A stretch of DNA of 64,000 bases from Verrucomicrobia bacterium SCGC AAA164-E04 (lineage in GTDB: Bacteria; Verrucomicrobiota; Verrucomicrobiia; Limisphaerales; AAA164-E04). The position numbers and the translations under genes were made by a program. Each line of letters opens with the position of its first letter. Position 1 is the stretch's first letter. Where the stretch lies: assembly GCA_000383715.1 (NCBI GenBank), contig KB912001.1, positions 90,133 to 154,132 on the forward strand, written 5' to 3'. The notes below the pieces were generated by a model that searched no databases, was not told where the DNA came from, and saw nothing but the letters and a program-made list of their open reading frames with translations. Positions 42,929 to 51,597 of the stretch are shown piece by piece.

Positions 42929-45900
42929 TGGATTTCTAATAACTCATTTTCACTCCAGGGAATCTCTCTACCAGAGGTCATTTCCCTGACCATCTCCACA
43001 TCGACAGGCATGATCCATCCGGCATGTTCTTCCCATTCATTTCGAATGAAATTAAGAATGGAGCTCAATTGAGAATCTTCAAGCACAGAGAGTGGCGGCA
43101 TTTCAGTCAGAATTTCGGGAGGTTCATAGCGTTTACCCATAACATGCAAGGGGCCCTGCATGCCATGCAATACGATCCGGATTAGACGCGCAGAGGATCC
43201 TCTCACCCATTCCGATCGCTTCAGGGGGGGAGCGACGGCTTTGAGTCCCTCTCCATCTGTTCCATGACAACCTGCGCATATTTGTTGGTAAAGAGCTTTC
43301 CCTTGCTCTGATGAGACAGTCTCTCGATCAACAAATTTGTTCCCCTTTTCTGTTTCCTGATTAGAAGTATACAATGAGTGACCGGGCCATCTCATGTGAA
43401 TGGACACTTTTTCAATCAAATCCCGAACGACCAATGATGGGTGATGGGTCAGGGACTCCCATACGAAAGGCCGGTGTGAAAAAACGACTGAATTCCCGTC
43501 CCCATACTGGAGTTCCTCCAGCGCGCCACTCAACAAACTTTCAGCGCGCCATGTGAGTTCCCCAGATTGAGCTTCCACTGTATCCAAAAATAATCCAAAG
43601 CTGGCCACCCCCTTCTTTGCAGCCACTGCTTTGGCTAGAGACCGCAGCATCATTACACGACCCGAAGATGACTTACTCCAGTCAGACCGTTTCAAGATAT
43701 GCTGAAGAAAAGTAACTTCCCACTCATGCAAACCACTCATCAACGCCTCTCGAATCAACCTTTCCTCGCAATGATCAGAGGCTAATTGAGCCATGAACGG
43801 CAAGGCCTGAGGCATGGATAAATTTCCAGCAGTTAACGCAGATTGAAACAAAACTGGCCTCGCATAGGAATCGAGCTTTTTTTCCAATTCAGCTAACAAC
43901 TCAGCCTGGAAAAGCTGTTTACCTTTACTGAGTGATTCACACACTCGAATGGCAGCGGTCTGAATATTAGAATTTGAATGATTTAGAAACGCCAGGCAAG
44001 CCACCCAGGTTGCTGGAGTCAAGGCCGGTGCCTCAAATTCAGAACGGCTATTGACTTCAAAAACCGCGCCATCACCCTTGCGCCTTCTTACCTGGTTTCC
44101 CAGCTCAATCAAAAGCCCCTCCACTGACCAAAGTGCATGAATCGTTCCGACTGAATTAGTCGAGTTTTGGGCGACTGAAAGCAAATCTGGAATACAGGCA
44201 AGATCACCTGACTCCACAATGAGTCTCTGTGCCGTGTCTCGTATCCAACCATCCGGGTGATCCAGCAATCCGGCAAGATCCCTGCCCGACAAGACAGACA
44301 TATCGAGAGGCACGCGTGGCTTTTTCTGTTGATGCACGATGCGATACAATCGACCGTGGTGAATGCCCTCATCAAGGTTTCGTTCCAGGGTTTCACGACG
44401 AAGGTAGTCGGTCATGAACATCCCATATTGTGCAATTCCGCGATACATATCCAGCAACCACAAACAACCATCGGGACCAGAATAAAGATTCACAGGCCGA
44501 AAACGTTCATCGATTGAGGATAAAAACTCAAAACCTTCGTAAGCCTGCCTTGCAGACAACGTCATTCCCCTGTCTGAGACATGATTCCGCTTGACTATGT
44601 TAGCTGCCGGATCGCAAACAAAGGCATTCCCTACATAATCTTCACCATACTGATCGCCTCGATATATCACGGGACTACAAGAGGAGGCAAACACATGAAG
44701 GCGCCCCGATGCGTCTAGCACATCAGGTAAATACCCACGGTTGACAGCTGTGTTCATGCGGCTCGTATAAACACGCTGATCCGTCGCCACGAAGAGGTTC
44801 AATCCTGCCGTTGAACGATAGTTTTGATTACGCCCCATATAATTTGGAGGTGTGAAGTCGCCCAGCAACTGGCTATTGTTCACGTTGTAAAATAATCGAC
44901 CATATGCATCCTGTGTCATCCCCCATTGCCCCCGGATCTGAGTTCGTTCCCGCACCCATTGGCCTTGAATACAACGATAGCGCCAGGGGGATCTTCCATT
45001 GTATATCCAATTATCCATCGCACGCATCAAACCATTGGGAGCATGTTCAATGTTGCTTCGCCCATAATCCGCATCCAGTAAAGCCCGAAGGTCTGCGCGC
45101 CCGTCCTGATCTGTGTCCTTTGCAAAATAAAGTTGATAATCTTCAACAAAAAGAACACCTCCATTGCATGCCAAAACCGCCCGGGGTAACACGAGTTTGT
45201 CCAGAAAAACACTCGACTCATCTATCACTCCATCGCCATTGGTGTCTTTCAATAATGAAATACGGCAGATGGGTGCCAATTCTCCCGTACGATCAATGTC
45301 GAGCATGAAACTTCGCATTTCGACGACGTAGGAATTTCCATTCTCATCGAAAGACAGGGCGACCGGATCTTGAATCATGGGTTCTGAAGCAGCCAGTTTG
45401 ATTTCAAAACCATCGACCAATTGGATTGATTCAATGGCAAGAAGCGGGGGACGAACGGGTGAAGGAGATGAATCGGGGAGTCCGGGAATGGGGCCTTGAG
45501 CGCTGATCACGCTCGCGCCACTCATGTTGGTTTTGGGAAATACTTTTTGAAACCCAGTCACCATGCGACTTTCATTTAAGGTCTTCGGAACCCCCTCACT
45601 GCTCCAATCTTGAAACCAATGGTCTGTTACCGCTTCAAACTCTGCTTTATCCAGTACTCCGTCTCTGTCCACATCCAGAGCAAGGAAAAACACCAGGAAT
45701 TGACTTGGGGCCATACTACGAGAGCGCTTGCTTATTGTTCCTGGACCTGAGAGCAAAGGAGGCATGCTTGCCAAAAATTCCTCACGACTCAAACGCCCTG
45801 ATTCGCCGGCATCCATACGGGTGTACCACTGCCGGGTGATTGACTCCCATTCTTCTGAAGCAAGCAAACCGTCTTTGTTTAAGTCACCTTGATCAAGCAG

Positions 45901-46029
45901 ACTGCTGGACAAAAATTCTGCCGAGGATTTCCTGCGTTGATTTTGTGCATCTGCAGGCTGAAGACCAATTGCCCCGAGGAGACTCAAAAGGAGTAACAGC
46001 TTGATGACATTGGAATCGGCTTGCATCAT
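42925..46029 (-). CDS. very large EF-hand, PVC propeller, HEAT-like and cytochrome c protein
   Basis: 1034 residues with a leader (LLLLLSLLGAIGLQPADA). Three canonical EF-hand loops at 49-60 (DLNKDGLLASEE), 73-84 (DAGESGRLSREE) and 119-130 (DVDRDGVLDKAE). Then a PVC-type propeller from about 195 (GFEIKLAASEPMIQDPVALS, FDENGNSYVVEM, KDTNGDGVIDES, NGLMRAMDNWIYNG, GPDGCLWLLDMYRG), a helical repeat region of HEAT type (about 590-870) and a haem c domain with CAGCH at 918-922 and a Met-containing second half. The calcium loops may control assembly or redox contacts. Likely electron acceptor for a periplasmic oxidation in this cluster; the substrate is not known. Confidence 0.9.
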   Translation of the reverse strand: MMQADSNVIKLLLLLSLLGAIGLQPADAQNQRRKSSAEFLSSSLLDQGDLNKDGLLASEEWESITRQWYTRMDAGESGRLSREEFLASMPPLLSGPGTISKRSRSMAPSQFLVFFLALDVDRDGVLDKAEFEAVTDHWFQDWSSEGVPKTLNESRMVTGFQKVFPKTNMSGASVISAQGPIPGLPDSSPSPVRPPLLAIESIQLVDGFEIKLAASEPMIQDPVALSFDENGNSYVVEMRSFMLDIDRTGELAPICRISLLKDTNGDGVIDESSVFLDKLVLPRAVLACNGGVLFVEDYQLYFAKDTDQDGRADLRALLDADYGRSNIEHAPNGLMRAMDNWIYNGRSPWRYRCIQGQWVRERTQIRGQWGMTQDAYGRLFYNVNNSQLLGDFTPPNYMGRNQNYRSTAGLNLFVATDQRVYTSRMNTAVNRGYLPDVLDASGRLHVFASSCSPVIYRGDQYGEDYVGNAFVCDPAANIVKRNHVSDRGMTLSARQAYEGFEFLSSIDERFRPVNLYSGPDGCLWLLDMYRGIAQYGMFMTDYLRRETLERNLDEGIHHGRLYRIVHQQKKPRVPLDMSVLSGRDLAGLLDHPDGWIRDTAQRLIVESGDLACIPDLLSVAQNSTNSVGTIHALWSVEGLLIELGNQVRRRKGDGAVFEVNSRSEFEAPALTPATWVACLAFLNHSNSNIQTAAIRVCESLSKGKQLFQAELLAELEKKLDSYARPVLFQSALTAGNLSMPQALPFMAQLASDHCEERLIREALMSGLHEWEVTFLQHILKRSDWSKSSSGRVMMLRSLAKAVAAKKGVASFGLFLDTVEAQSGELTWRAESLLSGALEELQYGDGNSVVFSHRPFVWESLTHHPSLVVRDLIEKVSIHMRWPGHSLYTSNQETEKGNKFVDRETVSSEQGKALYQQICAGCHGTDGEGLKAVAPPLKRSEWVRGSSARLIRIVLHGMQGPLHVMGKRYEPPEILTEMPPLSVLEDSQLSSILNFIRNEWEEHAGWIMPVDVEMVREMTSGREIPWSENELLEIQ

Positions 46030-46069
46030 GTAACTGTGCTCGTATACACAATGAGCACGAGGGCGTTAC

Positions 46070-47008
46070 TCAGTTGAAAGGTGATACACCGGCGGTGCGC
46101 ATGCGAATACCAAACACGGCTTTGCTGGCGGTGATAAAAAGGAGCCTGCCATCAGATCCACCAAAGGTCACATTCGCGGTCCAGCCTACAGGCACAGGAA
46201 TCGATTGTATCTTTTCACCCTCAGGGTCAAAGACAGTCACACCGCGACCAGTGAGGTAAACGTTACCCTCGTTGTCAATGGTCATGCCATCAGACCCCAT
46301 CTCGCAAAAAAGCTTTTTGCCCTTGAGACTGCCATCTGCCTGGATTCGGTAGGAATAGGTTTTTCCAGCGCGAATATCAGCAACGTAAAGCGTTTTTCCA
46401 TCTGGTGTTCCGATAATACCATTAGGCTGCTCCAAGTCATCAGCCACGCGTAGCGGTCGGTTCTTTCCTTTGGACAGATAGTAAACATGCTGGCCATCCT
46501 GCTGCATAGATGGGTTCCGTTCCCAATAAGGTCGCTTGTAAAGCGGATCTGTAAAATAAAGCCCCCCATCAGGGCGAATCCAAAGGTCGTTGGGTCCGTT
46601 CAATAATTTGGCATCATGCTCAAGCACCAGAACCTTGGCTTTCTTGTCAGGACCTATCGCCCACAATTCATTTCTGCCATCGGCACAGGCAATCAGATTA
46701 CCAGAAGCATTGAAAAAAGTACCATTCGATCTTCCTGCAGGCTTCAACCAATCCGTCAACTCACCTGACCTGGCATCCCAGCGGACAATACGATCATTGG
46801 GCTGATCGGTAAAAAAAACATTTCCTTCCTTGTCCGCAGCCGGCCCCTCCGTGAATTTAAAATCATTGCCCAATTGCTGTAATTGAGCACCGGGCGCAGT
46901 CACAGTGAGTGTTTTTTCGCGCAGACTTGAGTCCTGTGCGATGCAGGTATGGATAGTAAAAACCCCCAAAGCAAGAGACATCCATCGAGTCGTAGATTGT
47001 TTTTTCAT
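46070..47008 (-). CDS. exported SMP-30/gluconolactonase family protein
   Basis: 312 residues with a leader (RWMSLALGVFTIHTCIA). Six-bladed lactonase signatures: FKFTEGPAADKEGNVFFTD with the metal Glu, GNLIACADGRNELW, LNGPNDLWIRPDGGLYFTDP with metal Asn, PNGIIGTPDGKTLYVAD with metal Asp, and SDGMTIDNEGNVYLTG with the last Asp. It hydrolyses sugar lactones such as gluconolactone, the expected product of sugar dehydrogenases like those in the window. Starts 41 bases before the large haem gene on the same strand. Confidence 0.9.
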   Translation of the reverse strand: MKKQSTTRWMSLALGVFTIHTCIAQDSSLREKTLTVTAPGAQLQQLGNDFKFTEGPAADKEGNVFFTDQPNDRIVRWDARSGELTDWLKPAGRSNGTFFNASGNLIACADGRNELWAIGPDKKAKVLVLEHDAKLLNGPNDLWIRPDGGLYFTDPLYKRPYWERNPSMQQDGQHVYYLSKGKNRPLRVADDLEQPNGIIGTPDGKTLYVADIRAGKTYSYRIQADGSLKGKKLFCEMGSDGMTIDNEGNVYLTGRGVTVFDPEGEKIQSIPVPVGWTANVTFGGSDGRLLFITASKAVFGIRMRTAGVSPFN

Positions 47009-47211
47009 AAGGAATGAGATGATTGTAGATGAGCACGATAAGCACGCAATCCTTGAATGGGGGCTCGTGTAAAAAACTCACCTGAGCCTGAGCACAGCGC
47101 AGGACGCAACTCCAACTCTTGAGGACAGGAGCTTTTACACAACTGATGAACAAGGCCAAAGGCAATTGCTTCCCCCCATCTCGTGATGACGCATGCGTCG
47201 GTTGGCGCTGC

Positions 47212-48474
47212 TCAGTCGTGTGCTTTGATCTTGATCACGAATAGCTGTCGGGTCTGGTTGTCAGCGATACCCGGCACAAGAATGGCATCACTTGTTCGAT
47301 TCCAGCGCGGGGCCGGGTCAATACGAATATCTCCAGCAAAAGATCCTTTATCGAAACCCGCGCTTCTTGAGTATGCACCGTCACTTCGCCGATAAATGAC
47401 GTAATGATTCATCTTGTCCTTTTTGTATCCGTTGACGAAATGTTTTCCGTCGGGTGCCAGTGACACATCTCCTTCAGGGTCAGGAAATATCTCGGGATTG
47501 CCCAATTGACCCACTAACTCCTGTTTATCAACATCATAAATAATTTGCTTACTGTTTCGACGGCCAATCAGCAAGTTTCCTTCGGCCCATTCGGGGTGCC
47601 CCCCAATGTGCGTTTCATGGAGTGTCAAATGAGATCCGTCAGCATGTATGGAGCACGGCATGTTGATGCGATTACCCTTATCCCCTCTCCAACCGCCGCG
47701 AACGAAGAAATATATGCGGCTACTTGAGCGATTCCAAAGCGTATGGTTGATGAACAAACCCTGATTCTCCAGTGAAATTTCTTTGGATTTCAATGCGTTT
47801 GCCAGCTGATGATAAGAAACAAGCAACTGCTTGTGCCCTGATTCAATAGCAACCTTGAAAATACCATCTTTCATGGGCGAGTGTGAAGAAGCTGACCAAT
47901 CCAGAGCATCTGGATAACCAGTTACTGCGCGAAGGCGAGAGAGCCGCCCGTAATTCAACCCAAGAAAGCTGCTTCCATCAGATGCTACACCTCCATTGCC
48001 AATGGGAGTGTCCTCATACCGGTATTCATGAACACGTTGGCGGGTTTCAATGTCGTAAAGAACCGTAAAAACCCGACCTGTTTTAAGATTCCGATCATTG
48101 AAGAAGAATTGCGATTCCGGTTTGTTCGGATTCCAATAAAACATCGTGCCCTGCTGTGGATTCCAGGCATGTGTTTCATCGACTGGAATGATTGCGTGAT
48201 CGTTTTGGGTATCAATGAGAACAATGGTCGCCGCTTCTTCAGCCAATGGCATTCGATCTATGGTATTGATTTCCATGGCAAGGATGTAGCGTCCACTCGC
48301 ATTCCACGGAACCGTTTGACATTGGCCAATGTAACCAAAAAAGTGATGCCTTTTTCCTGACGTAATTTGTTCTACATGCAGTTCGAAGGGAGAGGACAGA
48401 TGCTCCTGCGTGAGGATATCTAATATCGTCAGATGGTTGATCCACAAGACACTGATCAGGATCAAAGATTTCAT
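47212..48474 (-). CDS. exported beta-propeller, TolB/oligogalacturonide-lyase-like
   Basis: About 420 residues from the ATG at 48472-48474 (a codon five residues upstream is also possible), with a leader (LILISVLWINHLTILDIL). The signature HHFFGYIGQCQTVPWNASG and later MFYWNPNKPESQFFFND, GVASDGSSFLGLNYGRLS, GHPEWAEGNLLIGRR and HPEWAEG resemble WD40-like TolB propellers and the oligogalacturonate lyase group. I cannot tell lyase from scaffold because no firm catalytic set is visible. First gene of the seven-gene run; its upstream region at 48490-48853 should contain the promoter. Confidence 0.65.
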   Translation of the reverse strand: MKSLILISVLWINHLTILDILTQEHLSSPFELHVEQITSGKRHHFFGYIGQCQTVPWNASGRYILAMEINTIDRMPLAEEAATIVLIDTQNDHAIIPVDETHAWNPQQGTMFYWNPNKPESQFFFNDRNLKTGRVFTVLYDIETRQRVHEYRYEDTPIGNGGVASDGSSFLGLNYGRLSRLRAVTGYPDALDWSASSHSPMKDGIFKVAIESGHKQLLVSYHQLANALKSKEISLENQGLFINHTLWNRSSSRIYFFVRGGWRGDKGNRINMPCSIHADGSHLTLHETHIGGHPEWAEGNLLIGRRNSKQIIYDVDKQELVGQLGNPEIFPDPEGDVSLAPDGKHFVNGYKKDKMNHYVIYRRSDGAYSRSAGFDKGSFAGDIRIDPAPRWNRTSDAILVPGIADNQTRQLFVIKIKAHD

Positions 48475-48489
48475 TCCGCCGACATGCAT

Positions 48490-48853
48490 TCATCAAGGCT
48501 TGCGCTACTCAGTCCTCATGTCAATCACAACTCAACCCCTGAAACATGGTATTCAAACCAGTTTTCAATGTGATCTCATCCGATTTTCATTTTTAGAATA
48601 GAACCAGTCTGGTTAGACCAGCGAAACACCTTTGAAGGTTTCAGGATTGGTGAACTAATTAAAATTGTTCCAGATGAAGCATGCTTAAATCCCTTATATT
48701 TAAACTCTAAGAAAAACTTTCTCAAATTATTATTATTTAAAGGTTTTCGAATGCAACTCGTTCTAGAATGAAGATGATACAGGAAATTAAAAACCTTGAT
48801 TAAGGAGTTTCTGAGGGGTGGGTCGTTTGACATTATCAAAGTCTCTGATGTGA
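48490..48853. other. AT-rich intergenic region between divergent genes
   Basis: 364 bases, clearly more AT-rich than the neighbours. It should contain promoters for the propeller gene (minus) and the methyltransferase (plus). On the plus strand a 65-codon stretch (48574-48768) is open and reads rather protein-like (GFRIGELIKIVPDEACLNPL) but has no start codon; it connects to an ATG at 48484 only through a TGA. I do not call it a gene. Confidence 0.4.
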
Positions 48854-49732
48854 ATGGCTGATATGACGATCACACCATCGAACGGATGTTTAAATACTCA
48901 ATCAACTTCAGCAAACGAATACGAAGATTATCAATCCACCTCCAAAAGCTACGATCAAACAAGAACATCACTTGGTTTAAAAATACTCTTAGGCACCTTT
49001 GTGCAGCACGCCGAAAAACAACTTTCTGAACAACGCCTACTCGATGCTGGTTGCGGAACCGGTAGTTTTCTTCATGACATTGCTGGGAGATTTCAAGCAG
49101 CAACAGGACTCGATGCCAATGCCGGAATGCTGGAACAGGCGCGGGCCAAACTCGCCGATTTCCAAAATGTCACTCTTTCGAGCGGAACACTGCCAAAGCT
49201 ACCTTTTTCCGATGACAGTTTCGATGCAATGATGGTAAATCAAGTAGTCCATCACCTTGATGCCGACTCCAATTTTTCGAGTCTTCAAGAACTGATTAAT
49301 GAATCCTACCGAATCCTGGCTCCCGGAGGTTCTTTGGTCCTTCATACCTCAAGTCAGGAGCAGGTCAGAAATTGTTACTGGTTTGGCTGGCTGATTCCTG
49401 AAGCAAAGCATCGGATGGCTGAACGATATGCGTCTGTCCCTCAAATCAAAGGCATGCTTCAATCAGCAGGATTTGACGACATACGGGTGACCGCACCTCT
49501 GGAGGCTATGTATGATTTGAATGTTTATCTTGATCCAGAGGGTCCCTTTCGGGCTGATTGGCGCGCCTGTGATTCCATGTTTGCCTTGGCGACTGAGGAT
49601 GAGCTTGAAGTCGGATTGAAGAAGCTGCGATCCGCATGTGATGAGGGAACGGTGCAATCGGCCATCGATGAAGCAGAACAATGGCGTCACCGATCTGGTC
49701 AGAGCACCTTCATCAGCGTACGAAAAAGCTGA
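48854..49732 (+). CDS. class I SAM-dependent methyltransferase
   Basis: 292 residues, no leader. The SAM-binding Gly loop is LLDAGCGTGSFLHDIAG, followed by TGLDANAGMLEQARAKL (acidic residue for ribose), LPFSDDSFDAMMVNQVVHHL and LAPGGSLVLHTSSQEQ. The C-terminal part (about 180-290) is of the kind that binds a small-molecule acceptor, as in arsenite or phospholipid methyltransferases, but there is no Cys set for arsenic. Substrate unknown. Isolated gene, followed by a decayed TerB-like gene. Confidence 0.82.
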   Translation: MADMTITPSNGCLNTQSTSANEYEDYQSTSKSYDQTRTSLGLKILLGTFVQHAEKQLSEQRLLDAGCGTGSFLHDIAGRFQAATGLDANAGMLEQARAKLADFQNVTLSSGTLPKLPFSDDSFDAMMVNQVVHHLDADSNFSSLQELINESYRILAPGGSLVLHTSSQEQVRNCYWFGWLIPEAKHRMAERYASVPQIKGMLQSAGFDDIRVTAPLEAMYDLNVYLDPEGPFRADWRACDSMFALATEDELEVGLKKLRSACDEGTVQSAIDEAEQWRHRSGQSTFISVRKS

Positions 49733-49882
49733 AACATCCATAGCTGCTATGGCTGTAATCACATCTGGCATTATGACAGGAAAGGCATGCTTTGGTAGAT
49801 GATCACAGACTGGGAATACAAACATCCGATAGATGAAAAAAGTAACTTTTTCAATGACCATTCAGTCGGTAGCGTCGATTTG

Positions 49883-50220
49883 ATGGGAGTGATTCAGCGT
49901 GAAAGGATGGATCATGCCTTGGCAGCTATCAGTTACTCAGGACTTCAAATGAGTCAAACCTGAGGAACACGAAACGGTTGCAAAACTTTGCAAGAAACTG
50001 GAATTAAGTGATAGCTATGCTGAAGGATTGATTGAAACCGATACGCAAAGGCATGGAGAGTCACCCCCCCCCCAGATAATGCATCTGGAATAAGATGGCT
50101 GGCGTTCATTGCAGATGTGGCGTTGGCAGACGGAGATGTTTCTGATCAGTAAACAGCTCTTCTCGAAGATTTGGGACATTGCGTTGAATGGACCGATTTG
50201 TTCAAGGCCTTAGCCTGTTG
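49883..50220 (+). pseudogene. decayed TerB-like (tellurite-resistance type) gene
   Basis: Three plus-strand segments in different frames make one protein: MGVIQRERMDHALAAISYSG from 49883, then PEEHETVAKLCKKLELSDSY from 49959, then WLAFIADVALADGDVSDQ from about 50090, the last followed by TAA and ALLEDLGHCVEW. ADG-x-V-S with acidic neighbours is the TerB metal-site motif. A run of ten C at 50064-50073 marks one frameshift, and the TAA is one base from GAA, a common residue there. Two frameshifts plus a nonsense codon make this a pseudogene unless the assembly is wrong. The end overlaps the TAXI gene stop. Confidence 0.5.
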
Positions 50221-51485
50221 ATTTTGGCCTGAAGACTATTGATGAGACTACTGCATTGTGTCATGAAAATCAAAAACACACGATCACCTCGAAGCGATTC
50301 GTGAGTTAACTCTTCCAAAGCCTGTATCTTGATCTGCATGATGCGATGAAGCATTCCCTGAAGCGTTTCGAGCGAATGGGAATCAGGGTATTTACGCTCA
50401 ATATCGACAGTCTGTGCCAGCAGAATATCCAGCTTTTCCTTGTCTTTTGAGAGGCGGGCAGTCACCTCTTTTTCATGCTGACGCCGCCATCGATCCCACA
50501 AGAGATAGAGACCTGCCACAAATGCCACTGCGAGTTCCTTGAGTGCAGCAAGTGATTCCATTACATTGGCCATGTAACCTATTTGATCCGCTGGGTGGAA
50601 ATACTGCATGGCCCTTGGGTGAAGTTTCAAATCCTGCTGCTGCCTGACCTCCTCGATATTGAGCATGACAGGTGACTGCATGTAAGATGCTTTTTCAAAC
50701 GAGGCCAGTAAGATTTGATCAACCACTTTATGGCTCAGTTTTTCTCTTCCCACCAGCAGAGCGGTAGTTGCCACAGTTGGAATGTCATGGGGGAGTAGAA
50801 TATCTCCCATGCGGTAAAGACCTTTGTGGATGACAATCGGTGAGAAAAAAGCATTTTTTTCACAGAATGCTTGGGCATATTCTACCGGAATGATTCGGTA
50901 ATTGCCCGTTTCAAGTAGCTCAACCAAATCAGAGTTCAGAATACCTGCTGTTACGATTGCGGCATCTATCCTTGGATTTCCCTCGAGCTCAGTGAAGTAG
51001 GCATATTTAAGGTTCGTGTTGACTTCGTCCAGCCCATGGAATTGAAGTAATTTCAATGCACTGGCGGCCATACCTGAGCCTGGCATCCCGATGAGTACAC
51101 TGTTCCCCTTCAGGTCACTTATCGCCTTCATGGAAGAGTCTTTCCTTACAATAACATGAATGAGGTCAGTGGATAAGGGAGCTATTATGTCCAAGCCATC
51201 CAAATCAATAACGCCACCCTGAATAAGCGCGAAATCTGCTTTGGCTTCCTTGAGCGCAGTAAAATTCTCCTGACTCCCGGAACTCGTTAATAATTGAAGT
51301 TGTTGGTGAGTCTGCTTTTCCCAAGCATGCTTCAATTCCGTTCCTACCTGGTGATAAAAGCCTCCGGGCTGGCCAGTCGATAAGACCAATTTATCTGGTA
51401 TGACATCTCTGGTGGCATAAAAAACTAATATGGAGACAACCAAGATAGACACCATCAACCACTTGAATTTGGATTGGATCATCAT
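50202..51485 (-). CDS. TAXI-family TRAP-type solute receptor with membrane anchor and cytoplasmic tail
   Basis: 427 residues. An N-terminal membrane segment or leader (LMVSILVVSILVFYAT) precedes a TAXI receptor domain: LVLSTGQPGGFYHQVGTELK, LLTSSGSQENFTALKEAKAD, FALIQGG, NSVLIGMPGSGMAASALKLL. Unlike ordinary TAXI receptors of about 320 residues, it continues with a hydrophobic segment at about 310-330 (LAVAFVAGLYLLWDRW) and a charged, helix-rich tail of about 95 residues (KEVTARLSKDKEKLDIL). No TRAP membrane genes are nearby. It may sense or tether a ligand rather than feed a TRAP permease. The next gene on the strand is a symporter. Confidence 0.82.
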   Translation of the reverse strand: MMIQSKFKWLMVSILVVSILVFYATRDVIPDKLVLSTGQPGGFYHQVGTELKHAWEKQTHQQLQLLTSSGSQENFTALKEAKADFALIQGGVIDLDGLDIIAPLSTDLIHVIVRKDSSMKAISDLKGNSVLIGMPGSGMAASALKLLQFHGLDEVNTNLKYAYFTELEGNPRIDAAIVTAGILNSDLVELLETGNYRIIPVEYAQAFCEKNAFFSPIVIHKGLYRMGDILLPHDIPTVATTALLVGREKLSHKVVDQILLASFEKASYMQSPVMLNIEEVRQQQDLKLHPRAMQYFHPADQIGYMANVMESLAALKELAVAFVAGLYLLWDRWRRQHEKEVTARLSKDKEKLDILLAQTVDIERKYPDSHSLETLQGMLHRIMQIKIQALEELTHESLRGDRVFLIFMTQCSSLINSLQAKINRLRP

Positions 51486-51597
51486 TATTTTCTACTTCTG
51501 GATAATTTCAGGGGACTCGGAACTTACTGCCTTTTCGTCAAAAGCGGATTGAGCAGAAACAAAAAGTTAATGTCACCCTGTCACTGAACTTGTCTAC

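Noticed and set aside
48484..48768. Possible small selenoprotein with TGA at 48571-48573
   Set aside because: Begins inside the start region of the divergent gene, has no ribosome-binding site, no Cys/Sec context motif and no SECIS-like hairpin; AT-rich DNA makes the open stretch unremarkable.
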